Part shown: positions 10,742-22,947 of the stretch, piece after piece | How the letters are laid out: each line of letters begins with the position of its first letter | Numbering within the stretch: position 1 is the first letter of the stretch | Origin: Pseudisothecium myosuroides | Lineage: Eukaryota; Streptophyta; Bryopsida; Hypnales; Lembophyllaceae | Length of the DNA stretch: 64,000 bases | Assembly: GCA_951799445.1 (NCBI GenBank) | Contig: OX637295.1 | Span: 8,680,001-8,744,000, forward strand | Direction of reading: 5' to 3' | Position numbers and translations under genes: made by a program | The notes under the pieces: generated by a model | Databases searched by the model: none | Seen by the model: only the letters and a program-made list of their open reading frames with translations | Told to the model about the DNA's origin: nothing

Positions 10742-13589
10742 GTGTTCTAGAGGGAAGCATGGAAACCAACTTACCCTACCACTGATTGTTGGAGAAATGA
10801 AGTGCATACTCTTTCATTGTTTCACATCAGAGTTAATCCTAAAGTGTGTGCAATGAGGGACAGGGAGCTCGAGTTTGAAAAAAAAAAGGACAAAATAATT
10901 CCTTAGAGCACCAAAACGAGGGGATGATGAAGTTTGGTCATGTATTTTGTTTAAACTTAATCTTCACCACTAGAGGAACTTGCCTCTAACACCATTGTTA
11001 CAATTGAGGACAACCTTTTCAACCAACTATGTTATGTTCCAAGGGTCCAGAGCATTGTTTGGGATATTTTTTTGAATATTTTTGAGTGCTACCAACTATT
11101 TTTCTTCAATTCCCGTACTATTTTTCTTCAACTATTTTTTTTTGAACTACTTTTTCAAGTACCAAGTCCAGTTATTTTTTTACTCTAGAATAGAAATTTT
11201 GTAGATTTTTTCACATGTGTTTGACCAATGTTTTCAAATGGCAACCTGGTTTTCTCCGTATTCCACCAGCTAACTTTAAACTAGCTAGCGTTTTACTCAA
11301 ACTTTGATCCAAGGACATGGACATTGTAGCTTATCTAATTAATCTCTAAAGGACAAAGTGTCCATTTAGCATATGCAAAAATCTCAAGTAGGTTCCAACA
11401 AAGTCATTTTTGGTGGGATGTTCATGAAATTTGGACACAATGTGTAAATAATGTACCCCCTTATTGAAAATCTTTTTTTTTTCCCAATGGGATGCTCAGG
11501 TCACAATTTGTATTGTCCAGGATTTTTGGGACAATTTGGGCAGCATGTGCAAAACTCCTCCTATAATTTTGAAATTTGGCAGGTGTATAACTTACATAAT
11601 ACAAGATGCAAATGTAAAAAAAATAACGTCAGTGTTTGGGAAATTTTTGGAGCATGGAAATGGACCAGGGTTTTTTCAATGGTCACCGGTTCCATCCACT
11701 GAACTTCAAAATCTACCAATTGACTTCCTTCAATAGGATTTTCTCACCAACCGGTATCCTTCAAATTCAGTTGACATTGTCTAGATTGCAAAAACTTCAT
11801 TGTCTAGATTTGGAGCCGGAACACAAAAATTATGGCCAAATAGCTAAGGTTCGTTGCAAGAGACACCGTCAGTTTTTGTTCCACTTTGGCGTTTTTCGGC
11901 TAGTACTCCAGTACTATGAGCTTTTTGCATATTAATTTTTAAAATAAAATAAAATAAGGATAATTAGTATAATACTATAAATAGCATATCACCAAAATTT
12001 CAGACCTAAAAAAAATCTGAGTCAAAAGTTATTCACAAAAGAAAAAAGCTGAAAATTTGAAGAAAATACATATTTTGACGTTTAAATTTGTAAAAAATAG
12101 GAAAAATCATTTTCAAAGAAACTACAAATAGAACATTTGGGAAGACTTTATGATGAAGAGATTTGAATAAAAAAATTATCTTGAAACCATCTTTATTGTT
12201 CAGAACTGCGTGCGCAAGGGAGCCCTCTTTGTAAGGACGTGGAGGACATAAAATAAATTATTTTTTAATTCCCCTTGGTAGAAACATGAGTTCCTACTAT
12301 GCAAATAGACCATAGAAATTTCAGCTCTAAATCATTAAATTTGGGGACTCCATAGTACTCAAAACCCCTAAAACGCAAAACATGACATATTAATTTAATT
12401 GATTTTTAATATAAGATGATTTTTTTTAATTTCTAAAAAATATGAGATATAAATACACTCAAGATATACATCTCCAATAAAAATCTCAAATTCATGCGAG
12501 TCAAGCTTAAAAAGTTATTGCAAAAGAAAGATTCAAAACTCCATTTGTGACACATACCCAGTACTGGTGTTTCTTGCAATGACCCCTAATCAACTAGAGA
12601 CATGTGACAGAAAATAGTATACATGTGTTTTGTGCAATCATCCTATTCTATTCTAAAGACATTACTTATGGGGTGCCATAAAATACTCTTTAATTGCACG
12701 TGTATATGCGATTTACATGTACTTGGCTTTGACAACTTTTCAGTTGTTATAGATTGCTAAGAATTACTCTTTTTTACAACCATCATTCCCCAAAAGTTTG
12801 ATGGCTTTTTTGAATAGATTAGATTTACGAATAGTAAAGTCAAATTCTAAAAAATAAACATACCGAACATTTTAAGTATTCAATTTCATTCCAAATTAAA
12901 TTTCATATATTACTAGATATAGATAAGTGATTAATTGTTCAAGCATCACAATGTTTCAACATTCAATATATATGATTGAATATAAAGATTTATTCCTACA
13001 AACAACCATTCATATATATTCTAAACATTTAATGTGTTGGTAATTTTTTTGGTCGTGTAAATTTTTTAAATTGAGAGGGTTTCAAAGTCATGTAAATTGG
13101 TTTAATATGGTGCTAAAAACTATGATTTTTTTCACTTTGAACGCATTTATCATGCAATCTATGTGGTCAAAGTTTTTGAAATTTCTTCTACACTTTTTCA
13201 TAGTAGTCTACTACAAGATCCTATGGTTAGATGTGCAAAAAATACCATTAAAATTTTTTTTTGCTCTTTGCACTAGAATGGCAATTTTGACTAAAAAATA
13301 GCCTTAAGACTTTAGCGATTTATTTGAAATTTCAATTTCAATTTGGTTGTTTTATACATTAGAAGTTTTTTTGCAATTTAGACAATGTCAATTGAGTTTG
13401 AAAGATATTGGCTAGTAATAAAGTGACATTGAAGAGAGTAAATCAGTAGATTTTGAAGTTGAAAAGATGGAACTAGTGATCATTGAAAAAATCCTGGATC
13501 ATTTTTGCAGAAAAAGGAAATGAATTGGGGGAGCTCCATTAATTTTCTAAACATTATTGCTTCTACCTTAACCATGTAATGTTGCTACG
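10742..13589. other. AT-rich intergenic DNA, nothing assigned
   Basis: Almost 3 kb of AT-rich DNA with many poly-A/T runs. Open frames (for example 11451-11935 and 13071-13301) are low in complexity, overlap in several frames and show no domain. No element ends were found. Confidence 0.3.
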
Positions 13590-13800
13590 GATACTGAGTA
13601 TCTAATGGATGGCAGAGAATTCTTCTATGTAAGACAAAAGTGCAAGCATTCATCCTACAAATTTTATTTGAAAAGGAAAAGTCTGACACAATAGTTTCAC
13701 TCCTAATGAATGCTCTTGTTTTTTTAAGCAAATGATTCCAAATGGTATCAAAAAGGATGATATCCAGTGTAACCAACTCGATGTTTTAGAGTTAATCGGA
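13590..13800 (+). repeat. Dispersed repeat, copy B
   Basis: Matches copy A at 10160-10385 in order: AATGGATGGCAG, AAGACAAAAGTGCAAGCATTC, TCCTACAAATTT, AAAAAGGATGAT.TCCAG. It is not interrupted by the hairpin. It may be a decayed fragment of a larger element. Confidence 0.5.
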
Positions 13801-15024
13801 TAAGCCACAAGGTCCGCCCGTACCTCTAGATCCTTGGGATGGAATACAATTTGCTTGTTTGTGTATTTGTAATTTAGAAACCTCAGTTTTGAGAATTTTG
13901 GGTGTAGAGTCTATCTTTTCTACCTTCAAAATTGTTGATCATAGGCATTTTGTTGGTATACCATTTGCCCTTGCATGTTTGTATGGGACAAACATTTTTA
14001 GGGTTTTGGAGGTCTACTTGAGGAAAACATATAGAAAATGAGGCAGCCATGGTAGAACTTGCTTGGAAGCACCACAAATTTTTGGACGTACACTTGCATC
14101 CAATTTCAACTCATAAATCCAACCCCGGGATAGAATAATGATCCAATTGACTGCTTGTTTGCCCATTAGTTTCTGTTGAGTCATCTTCATTGTTTCCACA
14201 ATGGATTTTGTTTCTTTGAAAGGTTAATGAGGAGTCCAAAAGATTAAATTTACTAGAGAAGAAGGCGATTTGAATTCAACAATTTGAAAGAGCAAGAATG
14301 TACATTTGGGGGCAAGGCATTGTTTTAATGCCGTTTAGGGATTCTATTTTGGGAGTTTAAGTTCCGCTTTTGGGTTTTGATTTAGTTGAGAGAGAGATAG
14401 AGATCTGAGTAGAGTGGAGCATGAGATGCGAACATCAAGAGAAAGTAAGCTTGGAAGAGCAAGAAGAAGTATCCACTCCTGTGTCAACCATTGCTTGGGC
14501 ACATGGAAGCACTACCCACTATCCAAAATGGATGTGCAAACAAGCTAACCGTTGTGGTCTAGGCCTTGAAAAATAGAAGTTAGCGATTACAAACCCTACA
14601 CCTGATATTCTTGAAATTCCCCAAAGCGAGGTCTCCACAGTCAAATGGCCAAACAGTCAAATTGCATTCCATACCTTGGAACATAATGTGAAACAATGAA
14701 ACTGTACGAAATTCATTTTTGAAATGATCAGTAAGTTGGTTTCCAGCATGTTCCCGGCCTCCCTCCGCTGAACAAGCTGTTATCAATTTGAGAAATTAGA
14801 CACCTGGAAAGCTCAATAAGCTTAGCTAATTTGCAGTAGCTTTGTGGGAGCCATGAAAGTCTTCTGGAAATCACAACAACCCACTTATAGTACTGGCTGG
14901 CACTGGAGCTGACAGGGTTGGGGAATTGGGAATGATTTAGAAATCGTAGGTAACCAGCTGTCAACGGGCAAAAGATGAGATTTAGGTTATTTGGACGCCC
15001 CATTTTGTCGGGGTCATACAGTAG
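13801..15024. other. Intergenic DNA, nothing assigned
   Basis: No gene was recognised. Overlapping frames on both strands at 13859-14199 and 14580-15003 are short and have no domain. A purine-rich GAGAGAGAGATAGAG run lies at 14390-14410. Confidence 0.3.
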
Positions 15025-15193
15025 CTAATCTTACTGCAATTAAGGTAGACGCACCTATTCTCATCCCTTTAAGAACTCTTGCCTCATATACCAGTGGTGC
15101 GATTTTTTTTTAGAATGTATTCTGTTGGTACATGATGACAAAATTGGGTATAAGGGTAGGAATGGGTGCCTCTACCTTAGTAAAATTAGTGAA
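15025..15193. mobile_element. Small MITE-like hairpin (about 170 bp)
   Basis: The left arm includes AAGGTAGACGCACCTATTCTC and the right arm, read inverted, AAGGTAGAGGCACCCATTCCT. Outer parts CTAATCTTACT and CACTAATTTTACT also match. Arms are about 40 bp with several mismatches around an unpaired middle. No coding potential; target duplication not resolved. Confidence 0.45.
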
Positions 15194-16179
15194 ACTGGAG
15201 CTAAAAATTAGTGGAATTAGGTTGCCTTGATAGCTAGATTGAGTGCCTTATCCCAACAAAGTTACTTTACAAGTCAACAAAGTCAGCAAATTCTTTTGGG
15301 TGATTGCAAGAAACACCTGTACTATTTGTTCTGTTTTGTAATAATACTCATGATTTTTTTGGAGTACTTTAAAATTAGAAAAATAATATTTAAAATATTA
15401 AAAAAATGGCTAATTATGTATACAATACACCTTTAAGATGAAGGTTACCACCAAATGAAAAGCCTAGGAAAATTCTTTAAGTAAAAAACTAGAAAAGTAC
15501 CAAAACTCATGGAAATAGATACTTTGTTGTTTTAATTAGTTAAAAATAGGAAAAAAAATTAAAAAATTAAAAAAAAAATTGGACATTTGTTACAACTCTA
15601 TGAAAATGGTCATTCACCAAAAGAAGCACCAAAAATATATTTCATATGTTTCAAAATGTAAGATGAATGAAGCTCACTTTGTGGACTTCTACACCACATA
15701 AAATTAAGTATTTCTAAAATTTCTTTAGATAGTAGCTATAAGTCTACTAGAAAACCATTTCTTCCAAATTTAAGCTCCAAATTTGTTTTTTGGGGTACTA
15801 AATAGTACTAAAAAATTCCCAAATTGGCATTTGAAAAATAAAATTGGGGGCTATTTTTTAATAATAATTTTTTTTGAAAATAGCAAAAAAAAATTATGCA
15901 AAGTGTATAATAGTCATGAGTACCTTACGTATAAATCTTGAGTCATTTAAAGCCAAAACATAAAAAGTATGGCCCAAAACAAACAAGACGCATGGTGTGA
16001 CGCAAAATCAGGGTTGTCATATCGGACAAGTCAGGGTCACCGGAGGTCCTAGATGAGACAACCGGACAGTCCAGACCACTTCAAATTTCACTAACCTGGA
16101 ATTTTTTGCAAGTAAAAAAAAAGTTGTCCTGAATTATTTTGACCGCGTGACGTAGCGTGGTGTCTAAAGATGTGGAATT
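15194..16179. other. AT-rich intergenic DNA, nothing assigned
   Basis: Poly-A/T-rich sequence. The 15227-15436 frame is low in complexity and has no domain. Confidence 0.3.
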
Positions 16180-16660
16180 TCATACCGGAATGTGGCACGA
16201 ACGCTAGGGGCGCGGACGTAAGGGGGGCGGAAACGTCTTTATCTTAGCATAGACATAGGTGGGCAAAAACCAAACACGCCAGGGCGTGGACGGTAAAGTG
16301 CAAGCAAAAACTTTGTTGTAGGGGTGTGGACTTAGACGGGCACAAACATACACTACTTAGGCCTGTGCGGATGTATTCGGGCGGTCGGAAATGCATCATC
16401 ATGGGCGTGGACCCTATAGGGCGGCAACGTCAAATGTTGGGGTACAAAATCAAGGTACGAGCAGAAACGTAGTTGTTTGGGCACGGACTCTGATGGGTTG
16501 AAACATGTAGCATCTGAGCGTGGACTTAAGAGTGCGGGCATGGACTTAGTATGTCTAGGTGTGGACTTTTTTGGACTGGGGTGTGGACTCTACTAGGCTA
16601 AGGCATGGACCCCAACGGTTGGGGCGTGGACTCTGCCGGGCTAGTGCGCGAATGTTGAAA
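16180..16660 (+). repeat. Degenerate GGCGTGGAC minisatellite
   Basis: The words GGGCGTGGAC, GTGTGGACTT, GCGTGGACCC and GGCATGGAC recur about every 30-50 bp, usually followed by a GGGC or GGGC(A/T)AA word. The block is markedly more GC-rich than its surroundings. Units vary in length, so it is an old minisatellite. The minus-strand frame at 16353-16541 arises from it and is not a gene. Confidence 0.6.
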
Positions 16661-16990
16661 TAGCTTTATGTTTTAAGGATTTAGGGATTCTTTTTTCATT
16701 AGATTAGGATCAAATTAGCTAATAATAATAGTTTGCGACACTTTCGACTAATCTTATCTTTTTAGAAATGTTAAGCAAGTGCTGTCAATTAATCGGTTAC
16801 AGTTGACCAATAGGTTGAAAATACATCACAAATTGAAAACTAGTACAAATGCATGATTCTTCATGATCACCAAAAATGTTTATAGATTTTGAGTATTGCA
16901 AACTACATTAATAATATGATGAACACATACTTCCATGAAATGCAGACTGGTTATCTAAAGTACTCTTGCTCTTTCTGGTGGATCTTTCTT

Positions 16991-17299
16991 TCAAGTGCTA
17001 GAATTTCCTTCAACATCTATTATTGCTTCCCTTGCATTATTCAAACAATTTGATCTACAACATTCCCGGGTAGAGGATCCTGCCAAATGAGCATATGGAA
17101 TGCGCACATCTTCATCTGTTGGTGCTTCATTGCAGTTGATGTCAAACTCGCATTCATTGTCTTCTTCGTCTTCATCTTTTGCACTACCAAGTATCCCTTC
17201 TTCGTCACCATGAGTTAGTGTTCGATGGCCCTCAACTTCTGAATTTTCATTTTGAAGCTCGGTGAATATTGTTCCATGTCTTTTATTCTTCTTGCTCAT
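16991..17299 (-). CDS. Hypothetical acidic protein fragment
   Basis: A 102-residue frame from ATG 17299, with in-frame coding-like sequence for another 19 codons or so upstream that adds a basic AAKRHKKLMSKKNKRHG segment. The protein is D/E-rich in the middle and ends with ECCRSNCLNNAREAI, whose paired cysteines hint at a small metal-binding motif. I do not recognise a family. It may be an exon of a decayed transposon gene, since a truncated LTR lies right next to it at 17385. Confidence 0.3.
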   Translation of the reverse strand: MSKKNKRHGTIFTELQNENSEVEGHRTLTHGDEEGILGSAKDEDEEDNECEFDINCNEAPTDEDVRIPYAHLAGSSTRECCRSNCLNNAREAIIDVEGNSST

Positions 17300-17384
17300 T
17301 AGTTTCTTGTGTCGCTTTGCAGCAGGATCCTCTGCATCAAAGTTTATAACTGGGCCTCTTCAACCTCTAGGAACAACAAACGCT

Positions 17385-17972
17385 AGCACGATTGGTCAGT
17401 GGAAATTAAAACTGGCCATCTCCTTGAATTGGTGATGGTGCGGGAATCTTCTGCAGGTGAAGGAATCTTGACGAATCGATCTTGTTGTTGGACTCCTGGT
17501 ATGGGATTTACCCTAGTAAGAACACCATCCTTGGGTTGTAGATTCCTCCACGGGCCCTGTCTTGTGTTAGTGGCTCCTACATGCTAACAATCGGGATTTT
17601 GGGAATTCGTCGATCTAATGGGGTTTCTAAACCTAACTCTAAGACCCGACCTAGTGGCCTCATTGTGGATCCCTTGAACCGACTTAGCCATGAATTGCCA
17701 CATTCATAGTGGGATTTAGCCCTTTTAGGGCTATGTGACTCAAATCCTCCTAATCTAGCCATTTCGTTATTTCTATTCTATTTTTAGGCAAGGTTTGGGG
17801 AAATTCTAAGTATAAACACAAATCTAGACCAAATACTATAATGGGTATAACACAACCCTATTCTGGTTCTACACTCTTTTTATGGCTTTTTGTATACTTT
17901 TATCAAATTTAAATTGCAAATTTCCAAAAAAAATAATTCTACGAGACCCAAGTGACAAATTGGGAGCTCACA
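17385..17972 (-). mobile_element. Truncated copy of the TGTGAG...CACA LTR-like unit
   Basis: Read on the minus strand this matches the first ~590 bp of the unit at 24158: TGTGAGCTCCCAATTTGTCA, the GCAATTTAAATTTGATAAAAG stretch, and the GAATTGCCACATTC and GATCGACGAATTCCC words. It begins exactly at the unit's TGTGAG end (17972) and stops near 17385 at a CACGATTGGTCA word. The rest of the unit is missing. It is a fourth copy of the family in this window. Confidence 0.75.
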
Positions 17973-19060
17973 CCAAGGCGTTGATGTTTTTTTGAATTGG
18001 TGATAGGAGCGGAATGGGAGTTTGGGTACGTACTTTGTCGCGTTTGAATGACTCTGTGGTGCCAGTCTAGGTCTGCGATCTGAGAGTAGTCGTGATGCCA
18101 AGTCCAGGGTTTGCAGCCCTAATTTTTTTTAGTCTGCCGTGTTTTTCTTCCAATCGATGAGTGGGTCTTTGTTGTTCTGGTGAAGCAGGGTGGATGGTGA
18201 TAATTTTTGATGCAATTTCTTTTTAAGTACAAAATGCACGATTGATTCATAATTTGTATGATTTGATATTGACAATGCATGTGTTGCATTACCTTAGTTT
18301 GTTTTGTTGCAATTTCTTCTCGATTTGAGTGCATAACATTCTTGAGTGGTATTGGGCTTGCAAACTTTCCACTACAGCACTGAAAATAAATAGATCACTA
18401 AAACAATGTGAGAATTAGTACTGCAAACAGTCATGTGCAACTTTGGAACCATGTGGCATGTATTCCAACACTGGAATTGTAGAAACATGATGAGCTAGGA
18501 AGCTTGCTTTCAAATGTGAACTCAACGTATTATTGGAATTGCGTTAATTAAAGAAAGAATACTGGGAGAGCTTCACTCCATCCTGGATACCCTGAATTTC
18601 TTGATTTTTCCTGAATGTCTCTTCATAGCAGATGAACCTAAGGTGTGAGAAGCTGATTTCAAGAATGTTATTTTAGATTATTGATTTATAGTGGGTAACC
18701 AATACTAAAGTCATTTTCATATTTCTCTAATGAATTTCACGCTCGGCAATTTGCTTCTTCAGAAAGGCAAAAATGCATTCAGTTGTGATTTCAAATTGGC
18801 GGACAGATTCAGTACTGATCGCCATTACCACCCTTCCATCGACGAGCACCTCTTATCCCTCAAGGTATTCAAGGTCTCCTTTCATTTCAACTCGCCAGCA
18901 AAGACATACGTCCAAATCGAGCGGAGCCTCCATTTGATTAAGAGGTGCAATTGGAAACAGGCAACGAATTAGGTATGATGTGTTTAGGATTTCAGGTCTT
19001 TCCATGCGACGCTTGTCAGGATCATCTAGAAGTGATATCTTAGATAAGCAGCTAGGCTAA
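17973..19060. other. Possible upstream introns of the plastid-protein gene
   Basis: No feature is clear. A frame at 18730-18870 ends at a CTCAAG/GTATTC donor-like site and could be a small exon, but I see no homology to support it. Confidence 0.25.
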
Positions 19061-19351
19061 GCAACTATTCCTCATGGCTGGAGAAGAAGCTGGAAAAGGG
19101 TACAGGCTCCGGTTGCTCTTCAAGAAGTTGAGAACAAGAATGGCGCAACCGATTTTGCACCAGCGGTGAAGCCTAAGTCCATTGAGAATGATTTGCTACC
19201 GCCTTTTGTTCAAGAGAGCACTATGAAAGCAGTGGATGACCTTGGAAGGCGTGTGACGGTAGGGGATGTGGCATTGCGTGTTGGTTTGAAGATCTCACAA
19301 GCAGAGACTGCATTACAGGCTTTGGCAGCAGACTCTAGAGGGTTATTAGAG
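19061..19351 (+). CDS. Exon of an At5g03900-like plastid protein
   Basis: The open segment (97 codons) ends at GAG/GTGTTG, a splice-donor-like site. Residues ending TMKAVDDLGRRVTVGDVAL, then GLKISQAETALQALAADSRG, match the conserved winged-helix-like segment of the plant chloroplast proteins annotated as At5g03900 (iron-sulfur cluster biosynthesis family): A.DAV...GGRVTVGDVA...GLKVTEAQTALQA.AADT.GFLEV. The real start of the exon is uncertain; an in-frame TAA ends at 19060 and TAG acceptors lie nearby. The next expected block (SDEGDVLY...) is not in the window, so the 43.6-kb nest downstream probably sits in the following intron, or the gene is broken. The match is from memory. Confidence 0.6.
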
Positions 19352-19687
19352 GTGTTGATCAACTGAACATTCTTGTGAAATTCTTGCTTCATATATATTC
19401 ACATCATTGCTTACTAGGTGTCTCAAGTTCATGCCCTTTCACTTGCAAGTGCTGTAATACATTTCCCATTTCATTATGTAAATTTGAGTGTATGAAGAGC
19501 ATGTTTTTTCGGCAAGGAAGTTTGGCATTTATGTAGAGTTTGCCTGGAAATTCATGGGAGTCAGGTTTTAGATGAAGGTGATGGCGCACATAATCGCAAA
19601 CATAGACGAAAGCACACCCACACACCAGCATAGTTCTAAGAGCTAGTACACGACTTGCACGCATATACAGACTTGCTGAATCGGGAT
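19352..19687. other. Presumed intron sequence before the nest
   Basis: Between the exon's donor and the inverted end of the foldback element. No feature is seen. Confidence 0.3.
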
Positions 19688-19776
19688 AATGCTCCCAACG
19701 TTCCCCGCTCCCAAAGTTCCCGTTGCGCCGCGGCGTTCCCAATGTTGGGAGCGTCAACGTTTCCAACGGGGCCCAT
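19688..19776 (+). repeat. Left inverted end of the foldback element
   Basis: Rich in CGTTCCC words: AACGTTCCCCGCTCCC, then GTTCCCGTTGCGCCGCGGCG, then TTTCCAACGGGGCCCAT. The inverse of the block at 63167-63255 matches it over its whole length, best in the inner 60 bp. The CGCCGCGGCG core is a palindrome. The GC-rich end changes abruptly to the AT-rich array. Confidence 0.85.
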
Positions 19777-20885
19777 AATAATTCAAGAATTGAAGGAATC
19801 TTAGAGAATTTCAAAAAATAAATAGTAATTTTTTTATTTAAATCTCCAAGCTTTATTTTTAATTATTAAATCAACGTAACAAATAATACTTAAGAAGGAT
19901 GAATCTTTGAAAATTTCTAAAAATAAATAAGGAAGTTCTTGTTGAAATCTCCATTCTCTATTTTTAATTTATAAAATCAAAGTAAAAATAATTCATGATG
20001 AAAATCTATCTTAGAAAAATTGCAAAAAATAAATGGGAAAGTTCTTACTTAAATCTCCACCCTTTGTTTATTTTTATTAAATTAATATGACAAATAACAT
20101 CTAAATCGAATAAGTCTTTGAGAATTCCAAAAAATAAATGTGAAAGTTTGTACTTAAATCTCTACTTGTTAATTTTTTTATAGAATCAAAGTGACAAATA
20201 ATTCATGATAAAAAAAATCTTGGAGAATTTTCAAAATAAACAAGGAAGTAATTACTAAAATCTCTATGCTTTGTTTTTTAATATTAAATCAATGTAACAA
20301 ATGATATTTGAGTAGAATGAATCTTTGGAAATTCCAAAAATAAATGGAGAAGTTCTTATTTAAATTTTTAACATTATTTTTTATTTATAGAATCAAAATG
20401 GAAAATTCTTTATAATAAGGAGATTTCAAGAATTGCAAAAAATAAATGGATAAATCTTGGGATAAATTCTTACTTAAATGTTCATTAAAAACAAATAAAA
20501 AATCAATACAATCAATAATTTATGATTAAAAGGACTATTTCAAAATTGCAAAATAGAAATAGAAATTTTTTTACTTAAATTCCATCCAACATTTTTATAT
20601 TTAAATCAAATTAAAAAATAATTCATGATTTCAAGGACTCTTTGCAAATTGCAAAAATTAGAAGGGGAAGTTATTATTTAATCTCCACCCATTAGTTATT
20701 TTTTTGAATCATTGCCACAAATAATATATGAGTAATATCAATCTTTGAAAATTGTAATGAATATTAATACATTTATTTCTTCTCCAAATCACCATCCTTT
20801 ATTTATTATATTTAAAATCAATATGAGAAATAATTGAATATTGATTATTATAGAGGAATGGATCTTTACTCTTTGAAAAGAACTT
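19777..20885 (-). repeat. AT-rich ~110-bp satellite array, left arm
   Basis: About nine or ten diverged copies. In the orientation of the right arm a unit reads GGTGGAGATTTAAGTAAGAA, CTTCCTATTTATTTTTTGCA, ATTCTCAAAGA..., then AATTATTTGTCAC..TGATTT. Here the units lie in the opposite orientation. No coding frame survives. Confidence 0.85.
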
Positions 20886-22740
20886 TCTCCCTCAAGGGGC
20901 TTGTGTAGGTGGGGGGACTTCAAGAGGGTGACCAAGGATAATTAGAAAATGACAATGTTCTTTAAAAGAATTTTTTTTTCAAGGGGTGATTGCGAATACA
21001 AGGGCGACCGCACATAGGAAAAAAACACAACGCCTTTGGAGGAACAATTTTTCCCTCAAAGGGCGCGTGCGGATGGGGCGGCCTTGGGTGGTGGAGCGAC
21101 CGCGGGTACAAGGGCAACCGTGCATAGGGAAAAAAATCACAATGCCCGGCCTTGGAGGGGCCTTGGAGGGACATTTCAGTTCCCTCAAGGGGCGGGTGCA
21201 GATGGGGCGACATCAAGTGGTGGAGTGACCGCGGGTACAAGGGCGACCGTGCATAGGGAAAAAAAACACAATGCCCGGCCTTGGAGGGGCCTTGGAGGGA
21301 CATTTCAGTTCCCTCAAGGGGCGGGTGCAGATGGGGCGACATCAGGTGGTGGAGTGACCGCGGGTACAAGGGCGACCGTGCATAGGGAAAAAAACACAAT
21401 GCCCGGCCTTGGAGGGGCCTCGGAGGGACATTTCAGTTCCCTCAAGGGGCGGGTGCAGATGGGGCGACATCAGGTGGTGGAGTGACCGCGGGTACAAGGG
21501 CGACCGTGCATAGGGGAAAAAAACACAATGCCCGGCCTTGGAGGGGCCTTGGAGGGACATTTCAGTTCCCTCAAGGGGCGCGTGCGGATGGGGCGACCTT
21601 GGGTGGTGGAGCGATTGGGGTACAAGGGCGACTGCACATAATGAAAAAAAAACAATGCCTTTCGAGGGACATTTTTTCCCTCAAGGGGCGGGTATGGATG
21701 GGGCAACCTCAAGTGGTGGAGCGACCGCGGGTATAAGGGCGACGCGCATAGGGAAAAAAACAACAATGCCCAGCCTTGGAGGGACATTTTAGTTCCCTCA
21801 AGGGATGCATGCGGATGGGGCAACCTCAGGTGGTGGAGCGACTGTGGGTACAAGGGCGACCGCGCATAGGGAAAAAAAACACAATGCCCAACCTTGGAAG
21901 GACATTTTAGTTCCCTCAAGGGGTGCATGCGGATGGGGCAACCTCAGGTGGTGGAACGACTGTGGGTACAAGGGCGACCGTGCATAGGGAAAAAAACACA
22001 ATGCTTTTGGAGGGATATTTTTTCCCTCAAGGGGCACGTGGGGATGGAGCAACCTCGGGTGGTGGAGCGATTGTGGGTACAAGGGCGACAGCGCATAGGA
22101 AAAAATTACAACACCCTTGCCTGGGGGATATTTTTTCCCTCAAGGGGCGTGTGCAGATGGGGCGACTTCGGGTGATGGAGCGACTGCGATAGTAGGGCAA
22201 CCTGGGGTGTTAGAAAGACCATCTTCTATTAGACAAACAACTTTTGTGTTGAAGAGGCGCATGCTTATAAGGGCGACTGCAGGTGGGGGGACTGTGGGTA
22301 GGGCGACCGTGGATGCCAGAAAGACCATCTCTTTGAAGGCTTAAACAAACAAATTTTGTTTTGAAGAGGCGACTGCAACTATAAAAAGCGACTGCGGGTA
22401 AAGCAACCTCGAGAAGAAGAAAGGTCATAAAATCAAAATCTAGAAAAATGACAATCAATCAATTGCAATTATATAGGGATGTGGTTTAATGGCCATTTGA
22501 GGGACTCTTTCATCAGAAATGTACTTGTCAAGAATAAGTACATAGAGAGTTTTGGTTTATTTTAGGGATTTAGGATTTAGAATTTAGGATATCTAAGAAC
22601 ATTGGTGGAGCTGAAAAGAAAAAAAATTAAATTTCCTTCAAAAGATATTTTTATTCCCTCAAGGAGCACATGTGAGAGGATTTGCCTATGTGAGTAGTGA
22701 TAAAAAAAGGAGCTACACAAAGTAGAAAAAAAGACAATAT
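20886..22740 (+). repeat. GC-rich 110-129-bp satellite core
   Basis: About a dozen copies. Each holds CAAGGGCGACCG(T/C)GCATAG, a short A run, CACAATGCC, GGAGGGACATTT, TTCCCTCAAGGGGCG and GGTGGTGGAG(C/T)GAC. The four central copies (about 21110-21620) are nearly identical with a 128-129-bp period. Outer copies are shorter and more AT-rich, and the last (22620-22740) is badly decayed. Long frames here (for example 20962-21399 minus) arise because 129 is divisible by three; they are not genes. Confidence 0.9.
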
Positions 22741-22947
22741 CCTTCAAAAATAAAGCATTGAAATTTAAATAAGAACTCATTCATTTATTTTTTGCAATTC
22801 TCAAAAAATCATCCAACTTATGTATTATTTGTCACATAAATTTTATAAATAGATAAAATATAAGATAAAGATTTTTAAGTAAGAACTTTTATCTATTTGT
22901 TCTTTGAAATTCTCTAAGACTCTTTTTAATTGTGACTGATTTGTCAC
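22741..22947 (+). repeat. AT-rich ~110-bp array, start of the right arm
   Basis: Two units in the same orientation as the array at 54319-57224. The second is cut at ...GATTTGTCAC, where E2 begins. The GTCAC at 22943-22947 is repeated at 54319-54323, where the unit resumes with TTTGAAT. Confidence 0.85.

Noticed and set aside
11451..11935. Overlapping plus-strand ORFs as a gene
   Set aside because: Three frames are open together in AT-rich DNA, without domain, splice logic or repeats of codon bias.
20962..21928. Long ORFs on both strands in the GC-rich satellite
   Set aside because: They repeat the same translated unit because the 129-bp period is divisible by three; several frames are open at once and no domain is present.
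20886..22740. CRISPR-like array
   Set aside because: Direct repeats are long, diverged and contiguous without unique spacers of even size, and the DNA is eukaryotic.
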